64,000 nt of DNA. It comes from Scytonema hofmannii PCC 7110 (GTDB taxonomy: Bacteria; Cyanobacteriota; Cyanobacteriia; Cyanobacteriales; Nostocaceae). This document shows positions 12,901 through 20,272 of the stretch, one piece after another. Made by a program: the position numbers and the translations under genes. How positions within the stretch are numbered: the first letter of the stretch is position 1; each line of letters starts with the position of its first letter. Below the pieces are notes generated by a model that saw only the letters and a program-made list of their open reading frames with translations, was not told the origin of the DNA and did not search any database. The DNA lies in NCBI RefSeq assembly GCF_000346485.2, contig NZ_KQ976354.1:3675835-3739834 (forward strand), given 5' to 3'.

Positions 12901-15900
12901 TGGGGTTCCAGGCGAGATGTACGTTGGTGGTGCTGGGGTGACTTGTGGTTATCTCAATCGTCCCGAACTTACAGAACAACGGTTTATCTCTAACCCCTTT
13001 GGCAAGTCAAAATTATATAAAACAGGGGATAAGGCGCGTTATTTGCCGAATGGCGAGTTGGAGTATTTAGGGCGAATTGACAATCAAGTTAAGATTCGCG
13101 GCTTCCGCATTGAATTGGGAGAAATTGAGGCGTTATTGGTGCAACACCCAGGCGTTTGGGAAAGCGTGGTCGTGGTACGAGAGGATGAACCAGGCGACAA
13201 ACGTCTAGTGGCTTACGCAGTACCGAACACAGAACAATCTCCAAAAGTCGAAGAACTGCGTCAGTTCCTCACCAACCAACTACCGAGCTACATGGTTCCC
13301 AATGCAATAGTCATCCTGGAGTCCTTACCACTCACTCCCAATGGCAAAGTAAACCACCGCGCTCTTCCCGCACCGGATTTACACAGTCAAATCGCAGACA
13401 AATTTGTTGCACCCCGCAACTCTACTGAAGAAATGCTGGCACAAATTTGGGCAGAAGTACTGAAAGTTGAGCAAGTAGGCATTCACGATAATTTCTTTAC
13501 CTTGGGAGGACATTCCCTGTTAGCGACTCAAATAATTTCTCGTTTGCAGGATGCCTTTGGGACTTCGTTACCGTTACGTTATCTGTTTGAATCACCGACA
13601 GTTGCTCAGTTAAGTCAAGTCATCTTCAATCAGCTAGAAACTGGTTCGGGTCTGACGCTACCAGCGATCGCTCCGATTTTGAGAGACACAGACATACCGT
13701 TATCTTGGGCGCAGGAGCGGCTGTGGTTTGTGAATCAGTTGGAAGGCGAAAGTGGTGCCTATACCATAGATTTCACCGTGCGTTTGGTAGGGAATCTCAA
13801 TATCAAAGCTTTGGAACAAGCCTTTGGTGCGATAGTGCAACGCCATGAACCCCTGCGGACTTGCTTTAAAATTAAGGATAACAAACCGATACAGGCAATC
13901 GCACCCAGTATGACGATCGCTTTACCAGTGGTGGATCTACAGAATCTGCCAGATCCCTGGAAACAAGTGGAAGCGTTGGCGACAGCAGAAGCCTGCAAAC
14001 CCTTCGATTTAGCTAATGGTCCTGTATTGCGAGTCAGACTTTGGCAAGTGGCGACTGAAGAGTATGTCTTGCTATTTGCAATTCACCATATTGCTGCTGA
14101 TGGTTGGTCGATGGGGATTTTAATCGGTGAACTCTCAACCTATTACCGATCTATTTCAACAGGGAGTTCTGCTGAGTTAGCTGAGTTACCTATACAGTAT
14201 GCCGATTTCGCTGTCTGGCAACGTCAGTGGCTAACAAATCGGGTACTAGAGCGTCAGTTAAGCTATTGGAAGCAACAGTTAACAGGAGCGCCACCATTAC
14301 TAAAATTACCCACAGACCACCCTCGCCCAGCGATACAGACTTTTCGAGGCGGTACAGAGCGACTGCAACTAGATAGCAAGTTAACGCAGCAGCTCAAAAA
14401 GCTATCTCAAGAATCTGGAAGCACGCTGTTTATGACATTGCTGGCGGGTTTTGTGGTGTTAATGTCGCGCTACAGCGGACAAACGGATCTTGTGGTAGGC
14501 TCACCAATAGCGAATCGCAACCGCAGAGAAATCGAAGGGTTAATTGGATTTTTTGTCAATACTCTAGCACTGAGATTTGATTTATCCGAAGAACCGACCT
14601 TTGAAGCTTTACTAGCACAGGTGCGACAAGTTACCCAAAACGCCTATGACCATCAGGATTTGCCCTTCGAGATGTTAGTCGAAGAGTTGCAACTAGAGCG
14701 AAACTTAGATCGCAACCCACTTGTGCAGGTGGTGTTTGCTCTCCAGAATGCTCCCACCTCCCCTTGGGATCTGCCTGATGTAAAGGTTGAAGGGATGCCG
14801 TCAGGATTTGACTCAGTTCGGGTTGACCTAGAAGTTCACTTGTGGGATTCACCACAAGGACTTGGGGGTTTTTGCTCGTACAACAAGGATTTGTTTGATG
14901 CAGCAACGATTGTCCGCATGATGCAACATTTCCAGACTTTATTAGGGGCAATTGTTGACAATTCCCAGCAATCGGTGGCAAGACTCCCCTTGCTCACTCA
15001 ACAGGAACGCCATCAATTGTTGCTGGAGTGGAATGATACTCAAGCAGAATATCCCCAAGATTGGTGCATTCATCAGTTGTTTGAGGAGCAGGTAGCGCGT
15101 ACCCCAAATGCCGTAGCAGTGGTGTTTGAAAATCAACAACTGACGTATCAGCAGTTGAATTGCCGTGCGAACCAGTTGGCACACCATTTGCAGTCTTTGG
15201 GTGTGGGAGCAGATGTACTAGTAGGGTTGTGCGTGGAGCGATCCCTCTTCATGGCGATCGGACTACTGGGGATTCTTAAAGCAGGTGGGGCATACGTGCC
15301 GCTCGATCCTGAGTATCCTCAAGAACGCCTACAATTTATGCTAGAGGACACTCAAGTTCCGGTACTGCTGACCCAACATCACTTAGTCGATAAACTACCC
15401 CCACTTCCAGCACGGCTGGTCTTTTTAGATGAAATCTGGTCAGAAATTGACGAAAGCAACCAAGATAACTTGACTGGGGTCGTAACAGCTTCTCATTTAG
15501 CGAATGCGATCTACACGAGCGGTTCTACAGGCAAACCCAAAGGGGTGATGGTTGAGCATCGGGGATTGTGCAACTTAGCTCAAGCTCAGATTCAAGCATT
15601 TGGCGTACATTCTCAGAGTCGCGTTCTCCAGTTTGCTTCCTTCAGTTTTGATGCTTGTATATCGGAAGTCTTGATGACTTGGGCATCAGGGGCAACACTT
15701 TACTTGGGAACAAAAGACACTCTCATGCCCGGTATGCCGTTAATGGAGCAATTACGCGATAATGGCATTACCCATGTCACCCTACCACCATCAGCCCTGG
15801 CAGCTCTGCCAACTGAAGAACTCAGATCCCTGCAAACAATTATTGTCGCAGGAGAAGCTTGTCCTGTTGAACTTATAAGACAATGGTCTGCTGGTAGAAA

Positions 15901-18235
15901 CTTCTTTAATGGCTACGGACCAACAGAAGCTAGCGTTTGTGCCACGATCGCTAAATGCACTTCAGAGGACGAGAAAGTAACCATTGGTCGTCCAATTGCC
16001 AACACGCAGATCTACATTTTAGATTCGCACAATCAACCCGTGCCGATTGGTGTACCGGGAGAATTGCACATTGGTGGTGCAGGATTGGCACGCGGCTATC
16101 TCAACCAACCTGAGTTAACCCTTGAGAAATTTATTTCCAATCCTTTCAGCGATTTTGGATTGCCGATTTTAGATTTTGGATTAGGGAATAGGAGTGAGAA
16201 TTTAGAATCTTCTCAAACTATTGAATCAGAAAACAAATCTAATAATCCAAAATCCAAAATTCAAAATCTAAAATTGAGTCGCCTCTACAAAACAGGGGAC
16301 TTAGGACGCTACTTAAGCGATGGTAATATCGAATACTTGGGACGCATTGACAATCAAGTAAAGATTCGAGGTTTTCGGATCGAGACGGGCGAAATTGAAG
16401 CGAATTTAAATCAACATCCCTTGGTGCAAGGGAGTGTGGTAGTAGCAAGAGAAGACATCAGGGGTGATAAACGTCTGGTGGCTTACTTAGTTCCAGCTCT
16501 TAAGGGTCAAGTTTTACCAGAACAGTTGGCGAAATGGCAAAGCGAGTACGTGAGTGATTGGCAAAATCTCTATGAACAATCTTATAGCCAACCGCAAGCA
16601 GTAACGGATGACCCCACCTTCAATATCAGTGGTTGGAACAGTAGTTATACTGGGCAAGCCATTCCAGCGCCACAAATGCGGGAGTGGGTTGAGAGTACGG
16701 TGAACCGAATTCTGGCAGAAAAACCGCAGCGAGTGTTAGAAATTGGTTGCGGTAGTGGGTTACTGCTATTTCGCGTGGCTAAACACTGCCAAGAATATTG
16801 GGGAGCCGATTATTCCAGTGCCACTATTCGCAATCTTGAGCGGTTATGTGGGGAGATCGAGGGTCTAGGAAATGTGCGACTGCTGCACCGAAAGGCAGAT
16901 AACTTTGAAGGTATCCCCCAAGGAGCCTTTGATATGGTGGTTGTCAACTCCGTTGTGCAGTATTTCCCCAGTGTTGACTATTTGTTGCAGGTTTTAGAAG
17001 GAGCAATGGCAGCGATCGCCACTACGGGTAAGATTTTTGTGGGGGATGTCCGCAGCTTACCGTTGCTTTTGCCATACCATGCTGCCGTACAATTAGCCCG
17101 TGCCGAGTCAGACAGAACAGTTGAGCAATGGCAACAGCAGGTACATCAGACTGTGGCTACCGAAGAAGAACTGCTCATCGATCCCAAGTTTTTCATCGCT
17201 CTCAAACAACGTTTTCCCCAAATTACTTGGGTGGAAATTCAGCCTAAGCGCGGTCATGCTCAAAATGAGCTAACCCAATTCCGTTATGATGTCACCTTGC
17301 ATCTTAATACTAATGTGCAAAAAACGGCAGTGCCTTGGTTAAATTGGCAACTCGAGCGACTTTCGTTGCCACAACTGCAAAATCAGCTGCAAGAAGAGCA
17401 GCCAGAATACTTAGGAGTCAGGGATGTACCCAATCAACGGGTACAACAGGCACTACAAATTTTAGGCTGGTTGGAATATCCTCCTGCGGCTTCGACGGTG
17501 GGAGAGCTCCGGCAACAGTTAGCCGCACAGTCAACAGTCGGGATCGATCCCGAGCAAATTTGGCAACTGGGACAGCAATTAGGTTACACAGTTCACCTCA
17601 GTTGGTGGAAAAGTAGTCAGGATGGTTCCTTTGATGTGATATTGAACCGCAACAGTTCAACGCCAGTGTCTGATGTCCAACCATACCCAAGTTTTTGGGA
17701 TCGTGAAACAGTTACAGCTAAACCCTGGACTGACTACACGAACAATCCTCTGTATGGTAAGTTAGTCCAAAAGCTTGTGCCGCAAGTGCGGGAATTTATC
17801 CAACAAAAGCTACCTAATTACATGATTCCTCAAGCTTTTGTCCTGCTCGACTCTCTGCCGTTAACCCCCAATGGCAAAGTAGATCGCCAGACCTTGCCCG
17901 CACCTGATACAGCTGCCAGAAATCTGGCAACTGGCTTTGTGTCACCTCGTACCCCGATTGAGGCTCAAATGGCACAAATCTGGAGTGAAGTCCTGGGAAC
18001 CGAACGCATTGGGATCAAGGATAATTTCTTTGAACTAGGAGGACATTCTCTGTTAGCAACTCAGGTGATCTCTCGTTCCCGCGATATTTTCTCGGTAGAA
18101 TTGTCCTTACAAAATTTGCTTGAGTACCCAACTATCGACAATTTAGCCCAAATCATTGAGGTACTTGGGGTTGTACAGGATGGTCAACTGGCGCTTACTG
18201 AAACCTCAGAAGATTACGAAGAGGGAGAATTATAG
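3956..18235 (+). CDS. mcnC: Four-module cyanopeptolin NRPS: Leu-Ahp-Thr-N-MeTyr
   Basis: This 4,759-residue NRPS carries (C-A-T)x3 and C-A-nMT-T. Condensation motifs lie near residues 138, 1197, 2300 and 3376, A-domain YTSGSTG motifs near 615, 1672, 2787 and 3853, and carrier serines near 1001, 2105, 3184 and 4695. An N-methyltransferase (LEIGCGSG near 4261) sits inside the fourth A-T unit. The codes I read are DAWFLGNVV (Leu), DVENAGVVT (remembered as the Ahp-precursor code of cyanopeptolin synthetases), DFWNIGMVH (Thr) and DASTIAGVC (Tyr). This is the architecture of McnC/OciB/ApdB, and the order fits scyptolin. The third C domain reads HHIVSDD instead of DG. Two repeat-derived segments lie in the A2 and A4 loops and one in C3, all in frame. 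The C-terminus ends EEGEL, a probable docking tail. The start is fixed by the ATGA overlap with the upstream gene. Confidence 0.95.
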   Translation: MKTEEFPLSYAQQRLWFLAQFEPNSGLYNIPLTLRLKGTFHQVALEQSLQEIIARHEALRTNFITVDGKASQIIHTETTWKVSVVDLKHLSIDEQKITAQQLVQKQAIQPFDLASESLIRATIVMLSQTEQLLLVCMHHIVSDGWSMGVFMQELTALYNAYAQGQPSPLTPLEVQYPDFAIWQREWLQGEIVETQLAYWQKQLADAATFLPLPTDRPRPAVQTFAGAHQEFTLSVELTQKLTKLSQEQGCTLFITLLAAFNTLLYRYTGQEDILVGSPIANRNLSEIEGLIGFFVNTLVMRTDVSGNPSFSELLGRVREMSLGAYTHQNLPFEMLVEVLQPERDLSHTPLFQVTFILQNTPTSQLELTGLTISELPIASVTTKFDLTLAMKNTATGLVGVWEYNTDLFDSSTIKRMTGHFVTMLEAIVANPQQQISQLPMLTPVEQQQLLIDWNDTQADYPVDRCIHQLFEAQVELNPNAVAVVFENEQLTYHQLNCRANQLAHYLQSLGVKADMLVGLCVERSLEMIVGLLGILKAGGAYVPLDPEYPTERLQFMLQDAQLAVLLTQQRLVNKLKESQAQLVCLDTEWAVISNSSQKNPDTAITDHHLAYVIYTSGSTGLPKGVLVTHDNLLNLVFWHQRAFEITSTDKATQLASTAFDAAVWELWPYLSVGASIYLAKPEILVSPVDLQDWLKSQQITISFLPTPLAEQLLSLEWTEDTALRTVLTGGDKLHRYPSNLLPFQVINNYGPTENTVVATSGIVVSDERERKISPPIGRPIANTQIYILDEYLQPVPIGVPGELHIGGESLARGYLNRAELTQEKFIPNPFSDEPHSRLYKTGDLARYLPDGNIEYLGRIDNQVKIRGFRIELGEIEAILNQNGDVHASCVIARVDTPGEKRLVAYVVPCQHCTLTISELRHYLKAKIPPYMMPQAFVMLEEMPLTPNGKVDRRALKAPDLHHELKDKYVAPHNLIEELLAQIWAQVLKVEQVGIYDNFFELGGHSLLATQLVSRICSHFQVELPLRELFATATVAELAQSIEQLQQQKLQLTSPPILPRSKTAELPLSFAQTRLWFLDQFDPNSAFYNIPIALRLIGTLNVAALEQSLEEIIRRHEALRTNFITVDGEPSQIIQTQTNWMVSIVDLKHLSTTEQEIVSQQLAQQQATQPFDLARQALVRATLVVLSETEHIFLMCMHHVVSDGWSMGVFVQELAVLYNAYSHGQPSPLAPLPIQYADFAIWQREWLQGDVLQNQLSYWQKQLADAPALLSLPTDRPRPAVQTFAGAHQEFALSIELTQRLTKLSQEQGCTLFMTLLATFNTLLYRYTEQEDILVGTPIANRNRTYLEGLIGFFVNTLVLRTDLSGNPSFLQLLGRVRQMAMEAYSHQDLPFEMLVETLQPERDLSHAPLFQVDFLLQNDPLSQVELTGLTVTPLPIESATAKFDLTLAMQNTATGLVGVWEYNTDLFDDSTIVRMTGHFVTLLSAIVANPQERISQLPMLTEVEQRQLFVEWNDTQADYPRDKCIHQLFEQQVELTSNAVAVVFGNQQLTYQQLNTQANQLAHHLQSLGVGPEVLVGIYLERSLSIIVALLAVLKAGGAYVPLDPDYPQQRLADISQDSQYSVLIAQQKLLDSLPVSGVKVIVLDAESEVLTLQSQENLVSEVEPENLACLLYTSGSTGKPKGVMLTHAALVNHSSAISEVFGLTGRDRVLQFASLGFDVAAEEIFPTWYKGATVVLRPAQMFPDFASFAQFIEQQKLSVLNITPAYWHEWAVAVSQQDATVPQSLRLVAVGGDAVLPETVTIWQQLVGDRITCLNVYGPTEASVTAIVHDLLHSKSEKTNTVLIGRPIANTQAYILDRHLQPVPIGVIGELHIGGVRLARGYLNRPQLTDEKFLPNPFSDFGLPILDFGLGNRNENLESSQATESKNKSNHPKSKIQNPRLYKTGDLARYLPDGNIECFGRIDNQVKIRGFRIELGEIEAVLNQHPQVQTSCVIIREDTPGDKRLVAYVVSHKQIPTISELRQFLANKLPLYMVPNTFVMLESLPLTPNRKVDRRALPAPDLHNEPKDNYVAPRTPNEEMLAQIWVQVLKLEQVGIHDHFFELGGHSLLATQLVSRIRNIFKVELPLRSIFAAPTVAALGELIGQLQLQNLELTTPPILRRAENVELSLSFAQQRLWFIEQLQPNSALYNIPLALRLVGNLEVAALEQSLIEIIARHEALRTNFIAVDGQPTQVIQTQTNWTLSIVDLQHLPVSEQEVAAKLLAQQEVLQPFDLTSQALVRAKLVVLSETEHVLLVCMHHIVSDDWSMGVLIAELTALYNAYSQGQPSLQDATHSLLKKRGTPLTPLPIQYADFAIWQRQWLQGEVLQSQLSYWEQQLADAPPLLELPTDRPRGAVQTFAGAHHEFALSVELTQKLTKLSQEQGCTLFMTLLAAFDTLLYRYTGQSDILVGTPIANRNHSEIEGLIGFFVNTLVMRTDLSENPSFSSLLTRVRLMAMDAYAHQDLPFEMLVEALQPERNLSHTPLFQVMFVLQNTPMLQVELTGLTISDLPIESATTKFDLTLAMGNTATGLVGAWEYNTDLFDSSTIARMAGHFVTLLEGIVANPQERISQLPLLTEAEQQLLVEWNDTRIDYPVDKCIHQLFEEQVQRTPDAEAVVFEDRQLTYEQLNCRANQLAHYLRSLGVGADVLVGICVERSVEMIVGLLAILKAGGAYVPLDPEYPQERLSFMLEDAQVKVLLTQQQLVDSIPKHQARVVYLDTDWEKIAQQSESNLKNSATSDNLAYVIYTSGSTGKPKGVLVNHSHVVRLFAATNSWYQFNSEDVWTMFHSYAFDFSVWEIWGALLYGGRLVVVPYFVTRSPESFYQLLCQEKVTILNQTPSAFRQLIQAEQSIATVGEVKLRLVIFGGEALELKSLQPWFERHGDSSPQLVNMYGITETTVHVTYRPLSKADLHGTASVIGRPIRDLQVYLLDGDLQPVPIGVPGEMYVGGAGVTCGYLNRPELTEQRFISNPFGKSKLYKTGDKARYLPNGELEYLGRIDNQVKIRGFRIELGEIEALLVQHPGVWESVVVVREDEPGDKRLVAYAVPNTEQSPKVEELRQFLTNQLPSYMVPNAIVILESLPLTPNGKVNHRALPAPDLHSQIADKFVAPRNSTEEMLAQIWAEVLKVEQVGIHDNFFTLGGHSLLATQIISRLQDAFGTSLPLRYLFESPTVAQLSQVIFNQLETGSGLTLPAIAPILRDTDIPLSWAQERLWFVNQLEGESGAYTIDFTVRLVGNLNIKALEQAFGAIVQRHEPLRTCFKIKDNKPIQAIAPSMTIALPVVDLQNLPDPWKQVEALATAEACKPFDLANGPVLRVRLWQVATEEYVLLFAIHHIAADGWSMGILIGELSTYYRSISTGSSAELAELPIQYADFAVWQRQWLTNRVLERQLSYWKQQLTGAPPLLKLPTDHPRPAIQTFRGGTERLQLDSKLTQQLKKLSQESGSTLFMTLLAGFVVLMSRYSGQTDLVVGSPIANRNRREIEGLIGFFVNTLALRFDLSEEPTFEALLAQVRQVTQNAYDHQDLPFEMLVEELQLERNLDRNPLVQVVFALQNAPTSPWDLPDVKVEGMPSGFDSVRVDLEVHLWDSPQGLGGFCSYNKDLFDAATIVRMMQHFQTLLGAIVDNSQQSVARLPLLTQQERHQLLLEWNDTQAEYPQDWCIHQLFEEQVARTPNAVAVVFENQQLTYQQLNCRANQLAHHLQSLGVGADVLVGLCVERSLFMAIGLLGILKAGGAYVPLDPEYPQERLQFMLEDTQVPVLLTQHHLVDKLPPLPARLVFLDEIWSEIDESNQDNLTGVVTASHLANAIYTSGSTGKPKGVMVEHRGLCNLAQAQIQAFGVHSQSRVLQFASFSFDACISEVLMTWASGATLYLGTKDTLMPGMPLMEQLRDNGITHVTLPPSALAALPTEELRSLQTIIVAGEACPVELIRQWSAGRNFFNGYGPTEASVCATIAKCTSEDEKVTIGRPIANTQIYILDSHNQPVPIGVPGELHIGGAGLARGYLNQPELTLEKFISNPFSDFGLPILDFGLGNRSENLESSQTIESENKSNNPKSKIQNLKLSRLYKTGDLGRYLSDGNIEYLGRIDNQVKIRGFRIETGEIEANLNQHPLVQGSVVVAREDIRGDKRLVAYLVPALKGQVLPEQLAKWQSEYVSDWQNLYEQSYSQPQAVTDDPTFNISGWNSSYTGQAIPAPQMREWVESTVNRILAEKPQRVLEIGCGSGLLLFRVAKHCQEYWGADYSSATIRNLERLCGEIEGLGNVRLLHRKADNFEGIPQGAFDMVVVNSVVQYFPSVDYLLQVLEGAMAAIATTGKIFVGDVRSLPLLLPYHAAVQLARAESDRTVEQWQQQVHQTVATEEELLIDPKFFIALKQRFPQITWVEIQPKRGHAQNELTQFRYDVTLHLNTNVQKTAVPWLNWQLERLSLPQLQNQLQEEQPEYLGVRDVPNQRVQQALQILGWLEYPPAASTVGELRQQLAAQSTVGIDPEQIWQLGQQLGYTVHLSWWKSSQDGSFDVILNRNSSTPVSDVQPYPSFWDRETVTAKPWTDYTNNPLYGKLVQKLVPQVREFIQQKLPNYMIPQAFVLLDSLPLTPNGKVDRQTLPAPDTAARNLATGFVSPRTPIEAQMAQIWSEVLGTERIGIKDNFFELGGHSLLATQVISRSRDIFSVELSLQNLLEYPTIDNLAQIIEVLGVVQDGQLALTETSEDYEEGEL
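9653..9778 (+). repeat. Dispersed repeat inserted in frame in the A2 loop of the Leu-Ahp-Thr-MeTyr NRPS
   Basis: About 125 bp between the codons for NPF and LYKTGDLARYL (A6-A7 loop). It starts AGCGATTTTGGATTGCCG and ends in tandem TCCAAAA units, so its ends are partly inverted copies able to fold back. It encodes about 40 low-complexity residues without breaking the frame. A near-identical copy lies at 16148-16272 in the fourth A domain of the same gene. It looks like an intergenic cyanobacterial repeat that has become coding. Confidence 0.8.
10943..10984 (+). repeat. 42-bp in-frame repeat insertion in condensation domain 3
   Basis: Between the conserved codons for GQPS and PLTPLPIQY there are 14 extra codons (LQDATHSLLKKRGT) that the sibling C domains lack. 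The DNA contains GCTACGCATAGC, an inverted-repeat core of the type dispersed in Nostocales genomes. The length is a multiple of three. Confidence 0.7.
16148..16272 (+). repeat. Second copy of the A-loop repeat, in A4 (Tyr)
   Basis: It is nearly identical to 9653-9778 over its first 70 bases (one difference by eye) and more divergent at the TCCAAAA end. It occupies the same A6-A7 loop, in frame. Either the same element inserted twice at one structural position, or one copy was moved between modules by intragenic recombination. Confidence 0.8.
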
Positions 18236-18245
18236 AAAACTCTTT

Positions 18246-18271
18246 CCCCCCTTTTAGAGTAGGTAGGGGGG
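18246..18271 (+). terminator. Possible hairpin after the four-module NRPS
   Basis: CCCCCC and GGGGGG arms are separated by 14 bases, 10 bp after the NRPS stop and about 120 bp before the halogenase start. The stem is short and only a weak T-rich stretch follows (GATTCTT), so it may attenuate rather than end transcription. The rest of the 159-bp gap shows nothing I can name. Confidence 0.35.
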
Positions 18272-18394
18272 ATTCTTAGACGTTTGTGTACACCGTAGTT
18301 TATTCAGGTTAGTGCCTATAGGTCGGTAGATATTACAAATTTTAATGCTTACTTACCCAAACAAATTTGTTATATTTTTGGGAAATTCAAAACG

Positions 18395-20272
18395 ATGAAA
18401 ACAGTTGAATTTTTGTCTTATATCAATAATTTAGGAATAAATGTCTGGGTGGAAAACGATAAGCTGCGCTATCGTTCATTGCCGGGAGTAATGACTCCAG
18501 AATTACTGCAAGATTTAAAAGAACACAAAGAGGAATTAATCGCTTTATTGCGCCAACAAGCGGAGGATTTAAGTCAAGCAGAATCCTATGATGTTGTTAT
18601 TTGTGGCGGTGGATTAGCCGGGTTAACCTTAGCACGACAGTTAAAACTTCAAAATCCTCATATTTCGATTGTTGTTCTCGATAGAATAGCTCGTCCTTTA
18701 CCTGAAGCTAGTTTTAAAGTGGGAGAGTCAACTGTTGAAGTTGGAGCCTTCTATTTAGCGAATACTCTTCAGTTAACCGATTACTTTGAAGAGCAACATT
18801 TAGTAAAGCTGGGATTACGATATTTCTTTAACAATAGTGCTACTAATTTCCAAGAAAGACCCGAATTAGGACTTTCAGAGTTTCATGCTCCCAATTCTTA
18901 TCAAATAGATAGGGGTAAATTGGAAAATGATTTACGCAAATTTATTGTTGAAGCGGGAGTCGAATTACAGGAAGATTCTTTAGTTAACGAAATCGATCTC
19001 GCGGCGGGGTTACAGCAACATCATAAAATTGTTTACACCCAAGGCGATGGAGATCGTAAAAAAACTAACATCATTAAAGCCCGATGGGTAGTTGATGCAA
19101 TGGGTCGCCGTCGATTTCTACAAAGGAAACTAGAGTTAGATAAACCTAACAACGAGCAATTTAGTGCTGTTTGGTTTCGGGTTGAAGGTCGCTTTGATGT
19201 CAGCGATTTTGTTCCTAATAGTGAAGAAAAATGGCATAATCGCGTTCCTAACAAAAACCGTTATTATTCTACCATTCATTTATGCGGCGAAGGGTACTGG
19301 GTTTGGACAATTCCTTTGTCTACTGGTCATACCAGTATTGGGATTGTTGCTCGCCAAGACATTCATCCTTTAAAAAATTACCATAACTACGAACTAGCCT
19401 ATCAGTGGTTACATAAAAATGAACCTATTTTAGCTTTTCACTTAGCAAGTAAACAACCTGAAGACTTTAGGAAAATGCCCAAGTATAGCTACTCCTCTAA
19501 ACAAGTATTTTCCTACAATCGCTGGGCTTGTGTGGGTGAAGCAGGTACATTTCCCGATCCATTTTATTCTCCGGGTACAGATAATATTGGTTTTGGCAAT
19601 TCATTAACTGCCCAGATGATTGAACTCGATCTTGAAGGTAAACTTGTTCGGGATACAGTTGAAGATGCTAATCACTTTTATCTAACCTATAGCGATGGAG
19701 TAACCTTTAATATTCAAAACGCCTATTATTGTTTGGGTAACGGCACAGTGATGTCCATGAAATTCATTTGGGATGTTTTGTCAGGATGGACATTCAGTGG
19801 TTTGATGATGTTTAATTCTATCTTCCTCGATCGAGAATTTAGAATTAAAGTTCAACAAATAAATAGCAAATTTTTCCCCCTTTCCTATCGGATGCAACAG
19901 TTATTTCGACATTGGGCTAATAAATCTTTGCATCGGGTTAATTTTGAATTTATTGATTATTTAGCAATTCCTTTTGTTGATGAACTGCGATCGCGGAACT
20001 TAAAATATAACCAAACGCACTCGGAAATCATTGAGAATTATGTGATTAGCCTAAAATTGTTGGAGGAAGTGGCGCAAGTTATGTTTCACTTAGCTCTAGA
20101 AGATACTATGCCAGAGATGTTACCTAAAGTTAGCTCGCATTCATGGTTAAATGCCTGGGCAATTAGTCTTGATGCTAGTAAATGGGAGGCTGATGGACTG
20201 TTTGAGCCTAAGAGTGAACCGCGAAAATTAAACATGATTAAACAACAACTTTGGGAGGCAATTGGCAAATGA
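18395..20272 (+). CDS. mcnD: Flavin-dependent halogenase with N-terminal TubC docking domain
   Basis: The 625-residue protein has two parts. Residues 1 to about 55 (MKTVEFLSYI, VWVENDKLRY, MTPEL) form a TubC-type docking domain like the one opening the next NRPS. The rest is an FAD-dependent halogenase: GGGLAG nucleotide-binding motif at 71-76, KVGES containing the candidate catalytic Lys108, WVWTIP at 302-307 (the WxWxIP halogenase motif) and FPDPFYSPG at 386-394 (Fx.Px.Sx.G). Family knowledge and position between the N-MeTyr and Val proteins, as mcnD in cyanopeptolin clusters, suggest chlorination of the N-methyltyrosine ring. The docking domain implies that it acts on a carrier-bound substrate. 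Its stop overlaps the next ATG (ATGA). It has no EGEL tail. Confidence 0.9.
   Translation: MKTVEFLSYINNLGINVWVENDKLRYRSLPGVMTPELLQDLKEHKEELIALLRQQAEDLSQAESYDVVICGGGLAGLTLARQLKLQNPHISIVVLDRIARPLPEASFKVGESTVEVGAFYLANTLQLTDYFEEQHLVKLGLRYFFNNSATNFQERPELGLSEFHAPNSYQIDRGKLENDLRKFIVEAGVELQEDSLVNEIDLAAGLQQHHKIVYTQGDGDRKKTNIIKARWVVDAMGRRRFLQRKLELDKPNNEQFSAVWFRVEGRFDVSDFVPNSEEKWHNRVPNKNRYYSTIHLCGEGYWVWTIPLSTGHTSIGIVARQDIHPLKNYHNYELAYQWLHKNEPILAFHLASKQPEDFRKMPKYSYSSKQVFSYNRWACVGEAGTFPDPFYSPGTDNIGFGNSLTAQMIELDLEGKLVRDTVEDANHFYLTYSDGVTFNIQNAYYCLGNGTVMSMKFIWDVLSGWTFSGLMMFNSIFLDREFRIKVQQINSKFFPLSYRMQQLFRHWANKSLHRVNFEFIDYLAIPFVDELRSRNLKYNQTHSEIIENYVISLKLLEEVAQVMFHLALEDTMPEMLPKVSSHSWLNAWAISLDASKWEADGLFEPKSEPRKLNMIKQQLWEAIGK

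Noticed and set aside
20251..20268. Upstream TTG as start of the terminal NRPS
   Set aside because: The ATG at 20269 overlaps the previous stop, has GGGAGG at a fitting distance, and begins the TubC domain directly.
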